Assembly: GCA_947626435.1 (NCBI GenBank)
Contig: CANQSB010000004.1
Span: 1 to 64,000, forward strand
Reading direction: 5' to 3'
DNA: 64,000 nucleotides
DNA from: an uncultured Lachnospiraceae bacterium
GTDB taxonomy: Bacteria; Bacillota; Clostridia; Lachnospirales; Lachnospiraceae
In this document: positions 33,334-41,599 of the stretch, in pieces
How the letters are laid out: each line of letters opens with the position of its first letter
Position numbering within the stretch: position 1 is the first letter of the stretch
The notes under the pieces: model-generated
Told to the model about the DNA's origin: nothing
Databases searched by the model: none
The model's input: only the letters and a program-made list of their open reading frames with translations
Translations under genes and position numbers: made by a program

Positions 33334-34512
33334 ATGATAGATTATACTACGATAACACCATGCGGCGAGTGTTGCATTGGATGTGTTAAAAAAGAAAATG
33401 GAATATGTTCGGGCTGCATAGAAGCAGAAGGAAAAGTCCCGGAGTGGGCAGAGTCGGGAGTATGCAGGGTTTATGCCTGCTGCAAGGAACATCACGCACA
33501 ATTTTGCGGTTTATGCGATGAGTTCCCCTGTCAAAAGCTTCCGCAGATGATATCATGGAACACTAATATCGTAAATCATCTTTTGAAGCTGCGGGATGAA
33601 TATCGAGACCAAAAGATGCGCACAGATGTAAGAAACAGCAATCAGATAGAAACTGTTATTAGCTATTGGAATTTGAATAATCCGCAAATATGCGAGCGAT
33701 TTAATGAAGAGTCCGAAAGATTAATTTTTAAGATTAAGACAGCTTCACAGGACTATCTTTTGAAGGGTATTCCATGCAAAGTGCCTGAATCCACAATAAA
33801 AAGTAATGTCAGTGCTCATCTGTTCCTTGGAAATGAAAATGGCATGGCGCCCAAGCTTTACCCGACGAAAAACGGAGAATACTATATCTGTAATCAAGGT
33901 TATTGGTTTTATCTTATGGAATTTATTGCTGGAAGAAAAATGGAGGAAAATCCGGATGATGAGTACAGGCTTGGTAAGGCGGCAAGAAAACTGCATAATC
34001 TACGGGGATATGATGTAAAATCCCCTTTTAAGCAGAGTAAAAACCGCTTTTACGATTGGTTTAGGAATCACAGTTTCGTAAAAGAATTTGACGCTATTCT
34101 TGATGCGCTTCCTGATTTTGAAACATTTGACCAGTGTTTTGTCCACACAGATATTGGCCCGCATAATGCTATGCTAAGGGATAATGGCGAGGCTGCGTTC
34201 ATTGATTTGGATGATGCAGGTATTGGAAGCCGGTACTTGGACATTGGCTATCCTTTTATCATGCAGTTTGTCAATTTCAATCATGATACGGAAGAAATGC
34301 ACTATCGATTTGATTTGGCGCAAAGCTTTCTGCGCGGGTACTATGGCGAAGAAAAAATCCCTAGAGAAGAGTATGATTTATTGTTTCAAGGGGCTGTACA
34401 GATGCACATTTCATATATGCAAGTCTACGGACCTTATGCGGTGGATTCACTTTGGAAAATTTTGCTGTTTGGCATTGAGCAGAAAGAACCATTGTGGGAA
34501 ATGATTAGGTGA
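33334..34512 (+). CDS. DUF3795 zinc-type domain fused to an aminoglycoside phosphotransferase-like kinase
   Basis: About 392 aa. Residues 1-90 are cysteine-rich (CGECCIGCVKKENGICSGC, CRVYACCKEHHAQFCGLC), a DUF3795-type metal-binding domain. Residues about 100-390 are an APH/choline kinase-like domain: LLKGIPCKVPE (Lys region), then the Brenner motif FVHTDIGPHNAML with catalytic Asp and IDLDDAG for magnesium. Likely a small-molecule kinase with an added sensor or binding domain; resistance function cannot be assumed. ATG 33334 lies 10 bp after GAGGAG. The TTG at 33331 is possible. Confidence 0.82.
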   Translation: MIDYTTITPCGECCIGCVKKENGICSGCIEAEGKVPEWAESGVCRVYACCKEHHAQFCGLCDEFPCQKLPQMISWNTNIVNHLLKLRDEYRDQKMRTDVRNSNQIETVISYWNLNNPQICERFNEESERLIFKIKTASQDYLLKGIPCKVPESTIKSNVSAHLFLGNENGMAPKLYPTKNGEYYICNQGYWFYLMEFIAGRKMEENPDDEYRLGKAARKLHNLRGYDVKSPFKQSKNRFYDWFRNHSFVKEFDAILDALPDFETFDQCFVHTDIGPHNAMLRDNGEAAFIDLDDAGIGSRYLDIGYPFIMQFVNFNHDTEEMHYRFDLAQSFLRGYYGEEKIPREEYDLLFQGAVQMHISYMQVYGPYAVDSLWKILLFGIEQKEPLWEMIR

Positions 34513-34541
34513 TTGTAACATGCGGGTAAAAATGTTATATT
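34513..34541 (+). promoter_or_regulatory. promoter of the SNF2 helicase gene
   Basis: TTGTAA, a 17 bp spacer and TATATT begin right after the stop codon of the kinase gene, about 45 bp upstream of the helicase start. Confidence 0.6.
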
Positions 34542-34587
34542 AGAAATAGCAAATAAAACATCAGGAATGGTACATGGAGGATAAAAA

Positions 34588-37500
34588 ATGAGATGGGAAT
34601 ACCTGTTCAGCAAAACAATATGTGAAAGAGGAAGAAGATATTACGCAAACGGCGAAGTAACAAACCTTACAGTATCAGGAACACAATATAGCGCAAGGGT
34701 TAAAGGCAGCAGTAATTATAAGGTAGTTATAGATTTAAAGAATTCGGACAACCCTAAAATGCGCTGTAATTGCCTTTATGCGGCAGATGGCAACAGTTGT
34801 AAGCATATGGCGGCGGTTTTGTATGAAATAGAAGCGAAAATGAAAGCATCAGCGCCAAAATCAGAAACAAGAGTCTATCCGTTTAAAAGAAAAAACGATG
34901 TAGACGAATACAGATATTTTGATTTGGAACAAATAACAAGCAAGCTGATAATCAGCGAAAATCTGTATGAGGAAGCAAAGAATATTCTGAACGACGGCGG
35001 AGTGGAAATTACCAGCGTGGACTATGGCTATAATGATGGGATTAGTAATGGGCAGCTTATGTGTTTTGCCCGCGGTATCTATAAGCAAGGCAGGACGCAG
35101 GGAATGATCTCAATTACATTTGACAGGGAAAACATTGTGAATTCATACTGTCAGGTACCAAAGTGCTATATGAATTATAACAGTATATATATAATGACGA
35201 AAGAAACAAAGCCCTGTGTGCATATAACGGCGTTTCTTCTTCTGCTTGATAAATACCTGCTGGAAAATGATACATATGATTCTACTGATTATAATGCGCT
35301 GAGACTGATGCGTACATATCGCTCGAATAATGCTTTTGAAGCATCGGAAAAGCTTGACGCGGTGAGCTCGGTAATGCTGGAGCCGCGCGTTGAAAATTTG
35401 TCGGATTCGCTTAGGCTTTCATTTATGATTGGCACTGATAAGCTGTATGTAGTTAAAAATCTGTCAGAGCTTGTTGACATTGTCGATAATAAAAAGACGC
35501 TGGCATTGGGGAAAAAGGCAGAGGTTGATTTTGGCGTAAGCAGCTTTACGGAAAGTTCGCGGAAATATTATGAATTTATACGCAGGAATGTTCTGGAGGA
35601 GCTTCAGCGCAAGGAAAATATAAGATATTCATACCGAAGCTATATGTATTCCTCAGAGGAAATCAAAGGCAGCATAAATCTATACGGTGGAAGGCTCGAT
35701 GACTTTTTTGAGCTTGCCGAGGGCAGCAGTGTGTGTTGCGTTGATAAGAGCGGAAGGGATACGGAAAAACGAAACATTACGCTTCGCCAAAACAAGCCGA
35801 AGCTTTCACTTGTTATTAAAAAGGATGTGGATGAAAGGAAGGTTTTCCATGGCGTTATTGTGTCCGGTGAAGTTCCGGTGATGATGCAGGGCGTAAAAGC
35901 CAGATATTATATTGAAGGAAATTATTTCAACAAGGTCGATAAAGAGAGCTTAAAGGAGCTTGAACCTGTTTTTGAGCTTGCCAAAGGGAAGCGAATACTT
36001 TTTCATATAGGACGCCGTCATTTGTCTGAGTTTTATTACAGAGTGCTGCCCGCCTTGCAGGAGTGCGCCCGGATAGAGGAGCAGGACACGCAGGAGATCG
36101 AAAAGTATATACCGCCGGAAGCTTCCTTTTTATTTTATATGGACGCGGAGGAAGACCGCATAAGCTGTCGCCCCTGCGCTGTGTATGACGAAAAAAGCTG
36201 TATGCTTACTGACTGGCTTGAAGAAAGCGGCAGAAAGGAGAGCTTCCGCGACGAGCTTAGGGAAAAGGAAGCATTGAGGTGCGTTCAGGAATATTTTAAT
36301 GCCCCGGATATAAAAAACGGCGTATTATTTAGCGGTAATGACGCGGATTCAGCATATAGAATATTGGAGCAGGCTGTCCCAAAGCTTATGCGTTTTGGCG
36401 AAATACGGGGAACAGACAGCTTCCGCAGCCTGAAAATACGCAGGCGCTTTAAAGTTTCCGTTGGTGTGGCGATAAAAAGCGATATGCTTAATCTGCAGAT
36501 TGCGTCAGAGGATTTGTCGCCGGGTGAGCTCCTTGAAATATTAAACAGCTATAGGAAAAAGAAAAAATTTTACCGTATGCGAAACGGCGATTTCCTGTCG
36601 CTTGAGGACGAGAGCCTTGAGGAACTGAACGCGATGCTGGAAACAATGCGAATACCAGTCAAGGAATTTGTCAAGGGAAAAATGCAGATGCCGCTCTACC
36701 GCGCGCTGTATCTGGACAAGATGCTTGAAAGCAGTCAGGAAATATACGCAAAGCGTGACAGTACCTTTAAAAATCTCGTGAAAAGCTTTAAGACGGTAAG
36801 CGATTCCGATTTTGAATTGCCCGACGCATTGACGGACACGATGCGCGGGTATCAGGTGTATGGCTACAAATGGCTGAAAACCTTGGAAAACTATGGTTTC
36901 GGAGGTATTTTGGCGGATGATATGGGGCTCGGAAAGACGCTGCAGGTTATTTCGGTGCTGCTTGCGGCAAAGCTTGGGTATGAAAAAGAAAATGCGCCCT
37001 CGCTTGTCGTCGCGCCCGCGTCGCTTGTCTATAACTGGTATGAGGAGTGCAGACGCTTTGCGCCGCAGCTTTCGGTATGCACGATTGCGGGAAGCAGTGC
37101 TGAGCGAAGGGACAAGCTTGCCGATTACCAAAAGTATGATGTGCTGGTGACATCATACGATTTGCTAAAGCGTGATATTGCGGAATATGAGGATAAGGAG
37201 TTTTTATATCAGATTATTGACGAGGCGCAGTATATCAAGAACCACACGACGGCAGCGGCAAAGGCGGTAAAGCTTATCAAAAGCAGACACCGCTTTGCGC
37301 TCACAGGGACGCCTATTGAAAACCGCCTGAGCGAGCTTTGGAGTATTTTTGACTATCTGATGCCGGGCTTTTTGTATGGCTATGAAGCGTTTAAGAAAGA
37401 GTTGGAAACGCCGATTGTAAAAAACAAGGATGCGGATGCGACAAAGCGGTTAAAGCGCATGGTTTCGCCCTTTATACTAAGGCGCATAAAAGCGGATGTG

Positions 37501-38232
37501 CTAAAGGATCTCCCTGACAAAATGGAAGAGGTGCGTTATGCAAAGCTGTCTGAGGAGCAGCAGCGGCTGTATGACGGACAGGTTGTGCATATGCGCGAGC
37601 TGCTTGACAAGCAGAACGAGGAAAATTTCCAGAAAAGCAAGCTGCAGGTACTTGCAGAGCTTACAAAGCTGCGCCAGATATGCTGCGATCCGTCGCTTTT
37701 GTTTGAGGATTATAATGGCGAATCGGCTAAGCGCGAGTCATGTATTGAACTGATACACAGCGCGATAGAGGGTGAGCATAAGATTTTGCTGTTTTCGCAG
37801 TTTACCTCGATGCTTGAGCTGCTGGAGAAGGATTTGCAGGCGGAGAAAATAGCTTATTACAAGATTACGGGAGCTACGCCGAAGGAAAAAAGGACGCAGA
37901 TGGTGAAGGATTTCAATGAGGACGATACGCCGCTGTTTTTGATTTCGTTAAAGGCTGGAGGAACGGGCTTGAATCTGACGGGAGCGGATATCGTAATCCA
38001 CTATGATCCATGGTGGAATCTCGCGGTGCAGAATCAGGCGACCGACCGCGCCCATAGGATTGGACAGACCAAGGTGGTGTCAGTGTACAAGCTGATTGTA
38101 AAGGGTTCTATAGAGGAGAAGATTTTGCATATGCAGGAGACGAAGAAAAATCTTGCCGATGAGATATTGAGTGGCGAGATGGGAGGCATTATGAATATGA
38201 GCAGGGATGAGATTATGGAGTTGATTGAATGA
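34588..38232 (+). CDS. SWIM zinc finger SNF2-family helicase
   Basis: 1214 aa DNA translocase of the bacterial RapA/HepA-like SNF2 group. SWIM finger near residues 55-80: CNCLYAADGNSCKH (CxC...CxH). A long middle region corresponds to the bacterial SNF2 helicase-associated part. The helicase core lies at about 760-1210: motif I DDMGLGKTLQV, motif II DEAQYIKN, motif III LTGTPIENRLSELWS, motif V GGTGLNLTGAD and motif VI QATDRAHRIGQ. All motifs are intact. Probably remodels nucleoprotein or recycles RNA polymerase; the exact role is unknown. It stands alone with its own promoter and a GGAGG site. Confidence 0.93.
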   Translation: MRWEYLFSKTICERGRRYYANGEVTNLTVSGTQYSARVKGSSNYKVVIDLKNSDNPKMRCNCLYAADGNSCKHMAAVLYEIEAKMKASAPKSETRVYPFKRKNDVDEYRYFDLEQITSKLIISENLYEEAKNILNDGGVEITSVDYGYNDGISNGQLMCFARGIYKQGRTQGMISITFDRENIVNSYCQVPKCYMNYNSIYIMTKETKPCVHITAFLLLLDKYLLENDTYDSTDYNALRLMRTYRSNNAFEASEKLDAVSSVMLEPRVENLSDSLRLSFMIGTDKLYVVKNLSELVDIVDNKKTLALGKKAEVDFGVSSFTESSRKYYEFIRRNVLEELQRKENIRYSYRSYMYSSEEIKGSINLYGGRLDDFFELAEGSSVCCVDKSGRDTEKRNITLRQNKPKLSLVIKKDVDERKVFHGVIVSGEVPVMMQGVKARYYIEGNYFNKVDKESLKELEPVFELAKGKRILFHIGRRHLSEFYYRVLPALQECARIEEQDTQEIEKYIPPEASFLFYMDAEEDRISCRPCAVYDEKSCMLTDWLEESGRKESFRDELREKEALRCVQEYFNAPDIKNGVLFSGNDADSAYRILEQAVPKLMRFGEIRGTDSFRSLKIRRRFKVSVGVAIKSDMLNLQIASEDLSPGELLEILNSYRKKKKFYRMRNGDFLSLEDESLEELNAMLETMRIPVKEFVKGKMQMPLYRALYLDKMLESSQEIYAKRDSTFKNLVKSFKTVSDSDFELPDALTDTMRGYQVYGYKWLKTLENYGFGGILADDMGLGKTLQVISVLLAAKLGYEKENAPSLVVAPASLVYNWYEECRRFAPQLSVCTIAGSSAERRDKLADYQKYDVLVTSYDLLKRDIAEYEDKEFLYQIIDEAQYIKNHTTAAAKAVKLIKSRHRFALTGTPIENRLSELWSIFDYLMPGFLYGYEAFKKELETPIVKNKDADATKRLKRMVSPFILRRIKADVLKDLPDKMEEVRYAKLSEEQQRLYDGQVVHMRELLDKQNEENFQKSKLQVLAELTKLRQICCDPSLLFEDYNGESAKRESCIELIHSAIEGEHKILLFSQFTSMLELLEKDLQAEKIAYYKITGATPKEKRTQMVKDFNEDDTPLFLISLKAGGTGLNLTGADIVIHYDPWWNLAVQNQATDRAHRIGQTKVVSVYKLIVKGSIEEKILHMQETKKNLADEILSGEMGGIMNMSRDEIMELIE

Positions 38233-38290
38233 AAAAATCAGGATTAATTCGCTAAGCTATGACAACGGCTGAAAAGGTAATTGAAATGAT

Positions 38291-38318
38291 GGTCCTGCCC
38301 TTTATCTGCGGCAGGACC
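38291..38318. terminator. hairpin between convergent genes
   Basis: GGTCCTGCC and GGCAGGACC are perfect 9 bp complements with a 10 nt loop. No T tract follows on either strand, so termination would be weak; it may be a processed transcript end. Confidence 0.5.
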
Positions 38319-38362
38319 GCTATCTCTTGATATGAAAGGATTAAAAAAGTCATCTAACAAAA

Positions 38363-38953
38363 TCAGACAGTAAACGCAATTTCCCATTCTCCGCTGATAA
38401 CAAGCGGTTGATCGCCTTTAGACGCTGCTGTGAAAGACTTAATTATCAGCGTATAATCACCATTATCAAGATTTTGATAAGGAACGGTCATTTCTGCTTT
38501 CCCATCAGCATAATCAAACATTTCCGTTGGCAGGCTGTCAATGACAGTTTTTCCGTTTGAATCAACAATTTTATAGTCATTCAGTTTTAGGCTGTCAAAT
38601 GCCGCATATGGAAATGCTGAGGGATCGACTGCTTCTGCAACGACAGTTATTTTTTCGGCATCAGCCATAACAGATACCTTTATCTCATTTGTTGTCTGTT
38701 CATATTTTGTCCCGACAACAGCGCCGTCATATCGGATAATATCCTTAAAAAAGCCATGATAAGCTGCGCCTGCTGCCGTACAGCCTAAACAAACAGATAC
38801 AGCAGCAGTAACAATAATACGTTTTACAATGTTTTTTTGCTTATTCATATTTTTGACCTCCATCATCTTTTCGCAATTTTTTATGAGTTCTTCCTTTGTT
38901 TCGTCTGACATCACGATTTTCCGAGCGGAAATTTTCAGATTTTCGTAATCCAT
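38363..38953 (-). CDS. putative anti-sigma factor, membrane-anchored
   Basis: About 196 aa: a cytoplasmic N-terminal helical part (residues 1-45, KISARKIVMSDETKEELIKN), one membrane segment (about 46-66, IIVTAAVSVCLGCTAAGAAY) and an extracytoplasmic beta domain similar to the DUF4179/DUF5643 group. The start overlaps the sigma factor stop by one base (TGATG), so the two are coupled. ATG 38953 is preferred to the TTG at 38956. It likely holds the ECF sigma factor inactive until an envelope signal. Confidence 0.78.
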   Translation of the reverse strand: MDYENLKISARKIVMSDETKEELIKNCEKMMEVKNMNKQKNIVKRIIVTAAVSVCLGCTAAGAAYHGFFKDIIRYDGAVVGTKYEQTTNEIKVSVMADAEKITVVAEAVDPSAFPYAAFDSLKLNDYKIVDSNGKTVIDSLPTEMFDYADGKAEMTVPYQNLDNGDYTLIIKSFTAASKGDQPLVISGEWEIAFTV

Positions 38954-39441
38954 CAAAAACCCCCCTTTAAGTAAATTTCTTTCAGCATCTTTCGACCTGT
39001 CTGCAGCCGCATTTTTACAGTTGAGGGAGTTTTCCTTATAATTTCTGCTATTTCATTTACCTTGTAACCCTCAATGTAATAAAGTGTTATAACAAGACGA
39101 TACTTTTCAGGTATTGACATAAGAACTTCTATTATGTCAGTATCAGTTTTATCGGGCAGTAACTCCTGCAGATCATCAATATTTATTTCCCTGTGTCGGA
39201 ATTTGAACCTGAAAATATCCCTGCACTTGTTCTTGGCGGTTGTTATCAGCCACGCCTTTTCGTGATCGGAGTTTTTAAATCCGTCCTTTTTCCTGAGATA
39301 ACTTACAACAGTATCCTGTACGGCATCTTTAGCATCTGCCTCATTGCCAAGCATAATGAAACATAAACGAAACAGCAGATTGCCATATGTGTTAAAAACT
39401 TCCTCACAGTTGCCAATAGGTTTTTTATTTGATATGCTCAC
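38953..39441 (-). CDS. ECF RNA polymerase sigma factor
   Basis: 162 aa. Region 2: LLFRLCFIMLGNEADAKDAVQDTVVSYL and AWLITTAKNKCRDIFR. Region 4: IPEKYRLVITLYYIEGYKVNEIA and TPSTVKMRLQTGRKMLKEI. The start is a GTG with GGAGG 7 bp upstream. First gene of the sigma/anti-sigma pair. Confidence 0.92.
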   Translation of the reverse strand: MSISNKKPIGNCEEVFNTYGNLLFRLCFIMLGNEADAKDAVQDTVVSYLRKKDGFKNSDHEKAWLITTAKNKCRDIFRFKFRHREINIDDLQELLPDKTDTDIIEVLMSIPEKYRLVITLYYIEGYKVNEIAEIIRKTPSTVKMRLQTGRKMLKEIYLKGGF

Positions 39442-39461
39442 TTTTCAGCCTCCCTTCAATA

Positions 39462-39491
39462 CATATACGTTTTAAATTGCGTTTTGGTCAA
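39462..39491 (-). promoter_or_regulatory. promoter of the first ECF sigma operon
   Basis: On the minus strand TTGACC, 18 bp and TATATG, about 20 bp upstream of the GTG start. Housekeeping-like; a second, ECF-type promoter could not be read by eye. Confidence 0.4.
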
Positions 39492-39572
39492 TTTTTTTCA
39501 AAAAAATATTAAAAGGCAGGACAGGAATATGACAAGAGAAAAATATGCTCTCATAGCGGTTGCAATAATAAA

Positions 39573-39608
39573 AGGTCTTCTATGATTTTATTCTATCATA
39601 GAAGACCT
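39573..39608 (-). terminator. terminator of the second ECF sigma operon
   Basis: AGGTCTTCTATGAT / ATCATAGAAGACCT pair perfectly over 14 bp, followed on the minus strand by TTTTATTATT. It separates the two sigma modules. Confidence 0.85.
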
Positions 39609-39651
39609 CATATATTTTTATGGAAAATTTTTAATGGGATTTCTTATCCCG

Positions 39652-40755
39652 TCATTGCAGCTCTAATTTGGTGCGCTCAGTGCCAAACAGCAGCGAGGCG
39701 ACTTCGTCAATGTCGAGGAAATTATTAAACCTAAAGGTATCAATTATTTCTCCGTCTGTCTGCGTTTCGCCCATATAGCTGATATTCAGGTCAATGATTT
39801 CGCCGTTTTTCATCGCGACACCCTTCAAATCAATCTCATTCCTCAGTCCGGCGTTTATTGTGTACAGCTTGTCGATTGCGGGCTGGAAGCTCTGCAAATC
39901 GTAATATATGACTACTGACAAAGGCGTGATTTCGACCTTATTCACAGTTAACGGTACATCAGCGATAGAAAGCCCGTCATCAGGATCATAGGCGAGCGCC
40001 TGTCCTTGTATGTCCGTGACTGGAATACTGAAAGTCCACGGTCCTTTGACTGTTTTTGAACCCGCCCCGTTTTCATTGCAGCAGACAAGATTGCTTAATG
40101 TTATAGTCAGGCTGTTGTCTTTGAAATCATAGCTGTGATTGATACTGTCAAAGCTGAAATCAATATAGAACTGGCTGCTTTTCCTGCGGTCTTCGCCTGA
40201 TGAGAAAAATGCGTGGCTGACACCGTTTATGGGACTTTCCTCGGACAGCCGTACATCAGCCGGTGACGGGTTTTGTGTTGAAAACAGCGCTGTATCGGCG
40301 TTTGAAATCTCTATGCCGCTAAAAGAGCTGAAACCGTCAAAAACAGTTTTGTCCGAGGAGGCTTCAAACAGCAGGTATATATAATCTGCATCATGCACGG
40401 CATGCATAGGCGTAATCGTGATGCCGCCAGCCGTGGCGGGTGCTGACAGGGCGCTCACTATGCCTGAATCCTCCATTTTTTCCTGAAGCTCAGCCGAGGG
40501 CGAGCCGAATATCCTAAGCAGCCGCTCATTCCATTGAAAATGTTCTGCGGCAAACGCTGTCGCGCCTATGACAAGCGTAAATGCAGCCGCAAGCGCCGCA
40601 GCTTTCGGGAGATTTGGCAGCTTGTGCCTTTCTTTTGAAATAGTATTTTGCAAATCGCTTTTTTCCCGTTCCCTTATCTGTTCCAATGCTTCAATAACCT
40701 TTGCATGCACTTCCTCTGGAACGTCAATTTGTTTTTGTTTTCTGTATGCCTTCAT
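39652..40755 (-). CDS. putative anti-sigma factor with DUF4179-type domain
   Basis: 367 aa. Residues 1-48 are a soluble helical N terminus (VPEEVHAKVIEALEQIREREK). One membrane segment covers about 53-70 (AALAAAFTLVIGATAFA). The outside domain starts HFQWNERLLRIFGSPSAELQ and has the DUF4179 layout, followed by beta-rich sequence with repeated V-x-I-T patterns. It lies 17 bp after the second sigma gene on the same strand. Larger than the first anti-sigma of the window (196 aa). Confidence 0.8.
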   Translation of the reverse strand: MKAYRKQKQIDVPEEVHAKVIEALEQIREREKSDLQNTISKERHKLPNLPKAAALAAAFTLVIGATAFAAEHFQWNERLLRIFGSPSAELQEKMEDSGIVSALSAPATAGGITITPMHAVHDADYIYLLFEASSDKTVFDGFSSFSGIEISNADTALFSTQNPSPADVRLSEESPINGVSHAFFSSGEDRRKSSQFYIDFSFDSINHSYDFKDNSLTITLSNLVCCNENGAGSKTVKGPWTFSIPVTDIQGQALAYDPDDGLSIADVPLTVNKVEITPLSVVIYYDLQSFQPAIDKLYTINAGLRNEIDLKGVAMKNGEIIDLNISYMGETQTDGEIIDTFRFNNFLDIDEVASLLFGTERTKLELQ

Positions 40756-40772
40756 GATAATAAATTACCTCC

Positions 40773-41279
40773 TCAGATTAATTTTTCCTTCAAAAGCTTT
40801 CTGCCACGGTGGAGCCGTACACGTATGCTGCCGTCGGACATTCCTGTGATTTGAGCGATTTCCTTTGTCGAGTAACCGCCGATATAGTGGAGCACAAGGG
40901 GCAGCCTGTATTCGTCGTCAAGCCGTTCAAGCTCGTAATAAAGCTCTGAAAAATCTGCCTGTTCCGTGCGTGTGCTGGCGGGTGTCAGGTTTTCGGCGTA
41001 ATCGTCGTAGGAAACGGCAGCGTGCCTGTCAAGGCTGCGCAGCAGGTCATAACACTCGTTTATTAAAATCCTTGTAATCCATGTCTTGAAATATCGTTCC
41101 TCCTTGAGCGTGTCCAGTCTTTCATATGCGGACAGGATTGCATCCTGCATGGCGTCTGCGCAGTCAGCGTCGTTTTTGAGTATGGAGCGCGCGACGCGGT
41201 AAAGGCTTGGCTCGGCTTCAAGGACTTTTTTGGCAAATTCCTCGCCTGACATAGCTGTATTTTTTGCCGTTTTTTTCAT
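40773..41279 (-). CDS. ECF RNA polymerase sigma factor
   Basis: 168 aa. Region 2: LYRVARSILKNDADCADAMQDAILSAYE and FKTWITRILINECYDLLR. Region 4: LDDEYRLPLVLHYIGGYSTKEIA and SDGSIRVRLHRGRKLLKE. GGAGGT precedes the ATG by about 11 bp. Co-encoded with the DUF4179-type anti-sigma. Only moderately similar by eye to the other sigma factor, so the pairs are probably not interchangeable. Confidence 0.92.
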   Translation of the reverse strand: MKKTAKNTAMSGEEFAKKVLEAEPSLYRVARSILKNDADCADAMQDAILSAYERLDTLKEERYFKTWITRILINECYDLLRSLDRHAAVSYDDYAENLTPASTRTEQADFSELYYELERLDDEYRLPLVLHYIGGYSTKEIAQITGMSDGSIRVRLHRGRKLLKEKLI

Positions 41280-41510
41280 ATTTGGAGATACACCTCCTTT
41301 TTGGCGTTGCAGTGCGCTGATACGCAGTTCTGCGGTTTAAGCTTACTGCAATCAGAACTGTTGCGCAAGCAATAGAATTTGGTATGCTTAAATGAGCATA
41401 TCTTGTAAAGCTTTACACTATTTAGACGGATTTGGACAGGGAAATGTTACAGGGGGTTAAAATAATGTTTTAATAGTGCAGAGATTTTAAAACGATAAAA
41501 ATAATAGTAC
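41280..41510. other. intergenic region with inverted repeats, no gene seen
   Basis: Between divergent operons. CAGTTCTG and CAGAACTG form an 8 bp stem near 41325-41365, and TATGCT-TAAATG-AGCATA (41383-41400) is a clean dyad that could be an operator. No ORF and no recognised RNA. Confidence 0.35.
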
Positions 41511-41539
41511 TTTACAATAAAAATGCTATTTGCTATAAT
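41511..41539 (+). promoter_or_regulatory. promoter of the MBOAT/SGNH operon
   Basis: TTTACA, a 17 bp spacer and a perfect TATAAT, about 60 bp upstream of the MBOAT start. Confidence 0.65.
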
Positions 41540-41599
41540 AAAAACCGTGCACTAATAATGACCAATATGGTGAAAAAGGATAAGAAAGAAGGAGTACAT

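Noticed and set aside
33076-33501. 141 aa minus-strand ORF over the HD remnant end and the DUF3795 part
   Set aside because: Shadow of the Cys-rich coding sequence on the plus strand; no ribosome site.
33334-34512. Aminoglycoside resistance gene
   Set aside because: The kinase domain is only family-level similar and is fused to DUF3795; resistance cannot be claimed.
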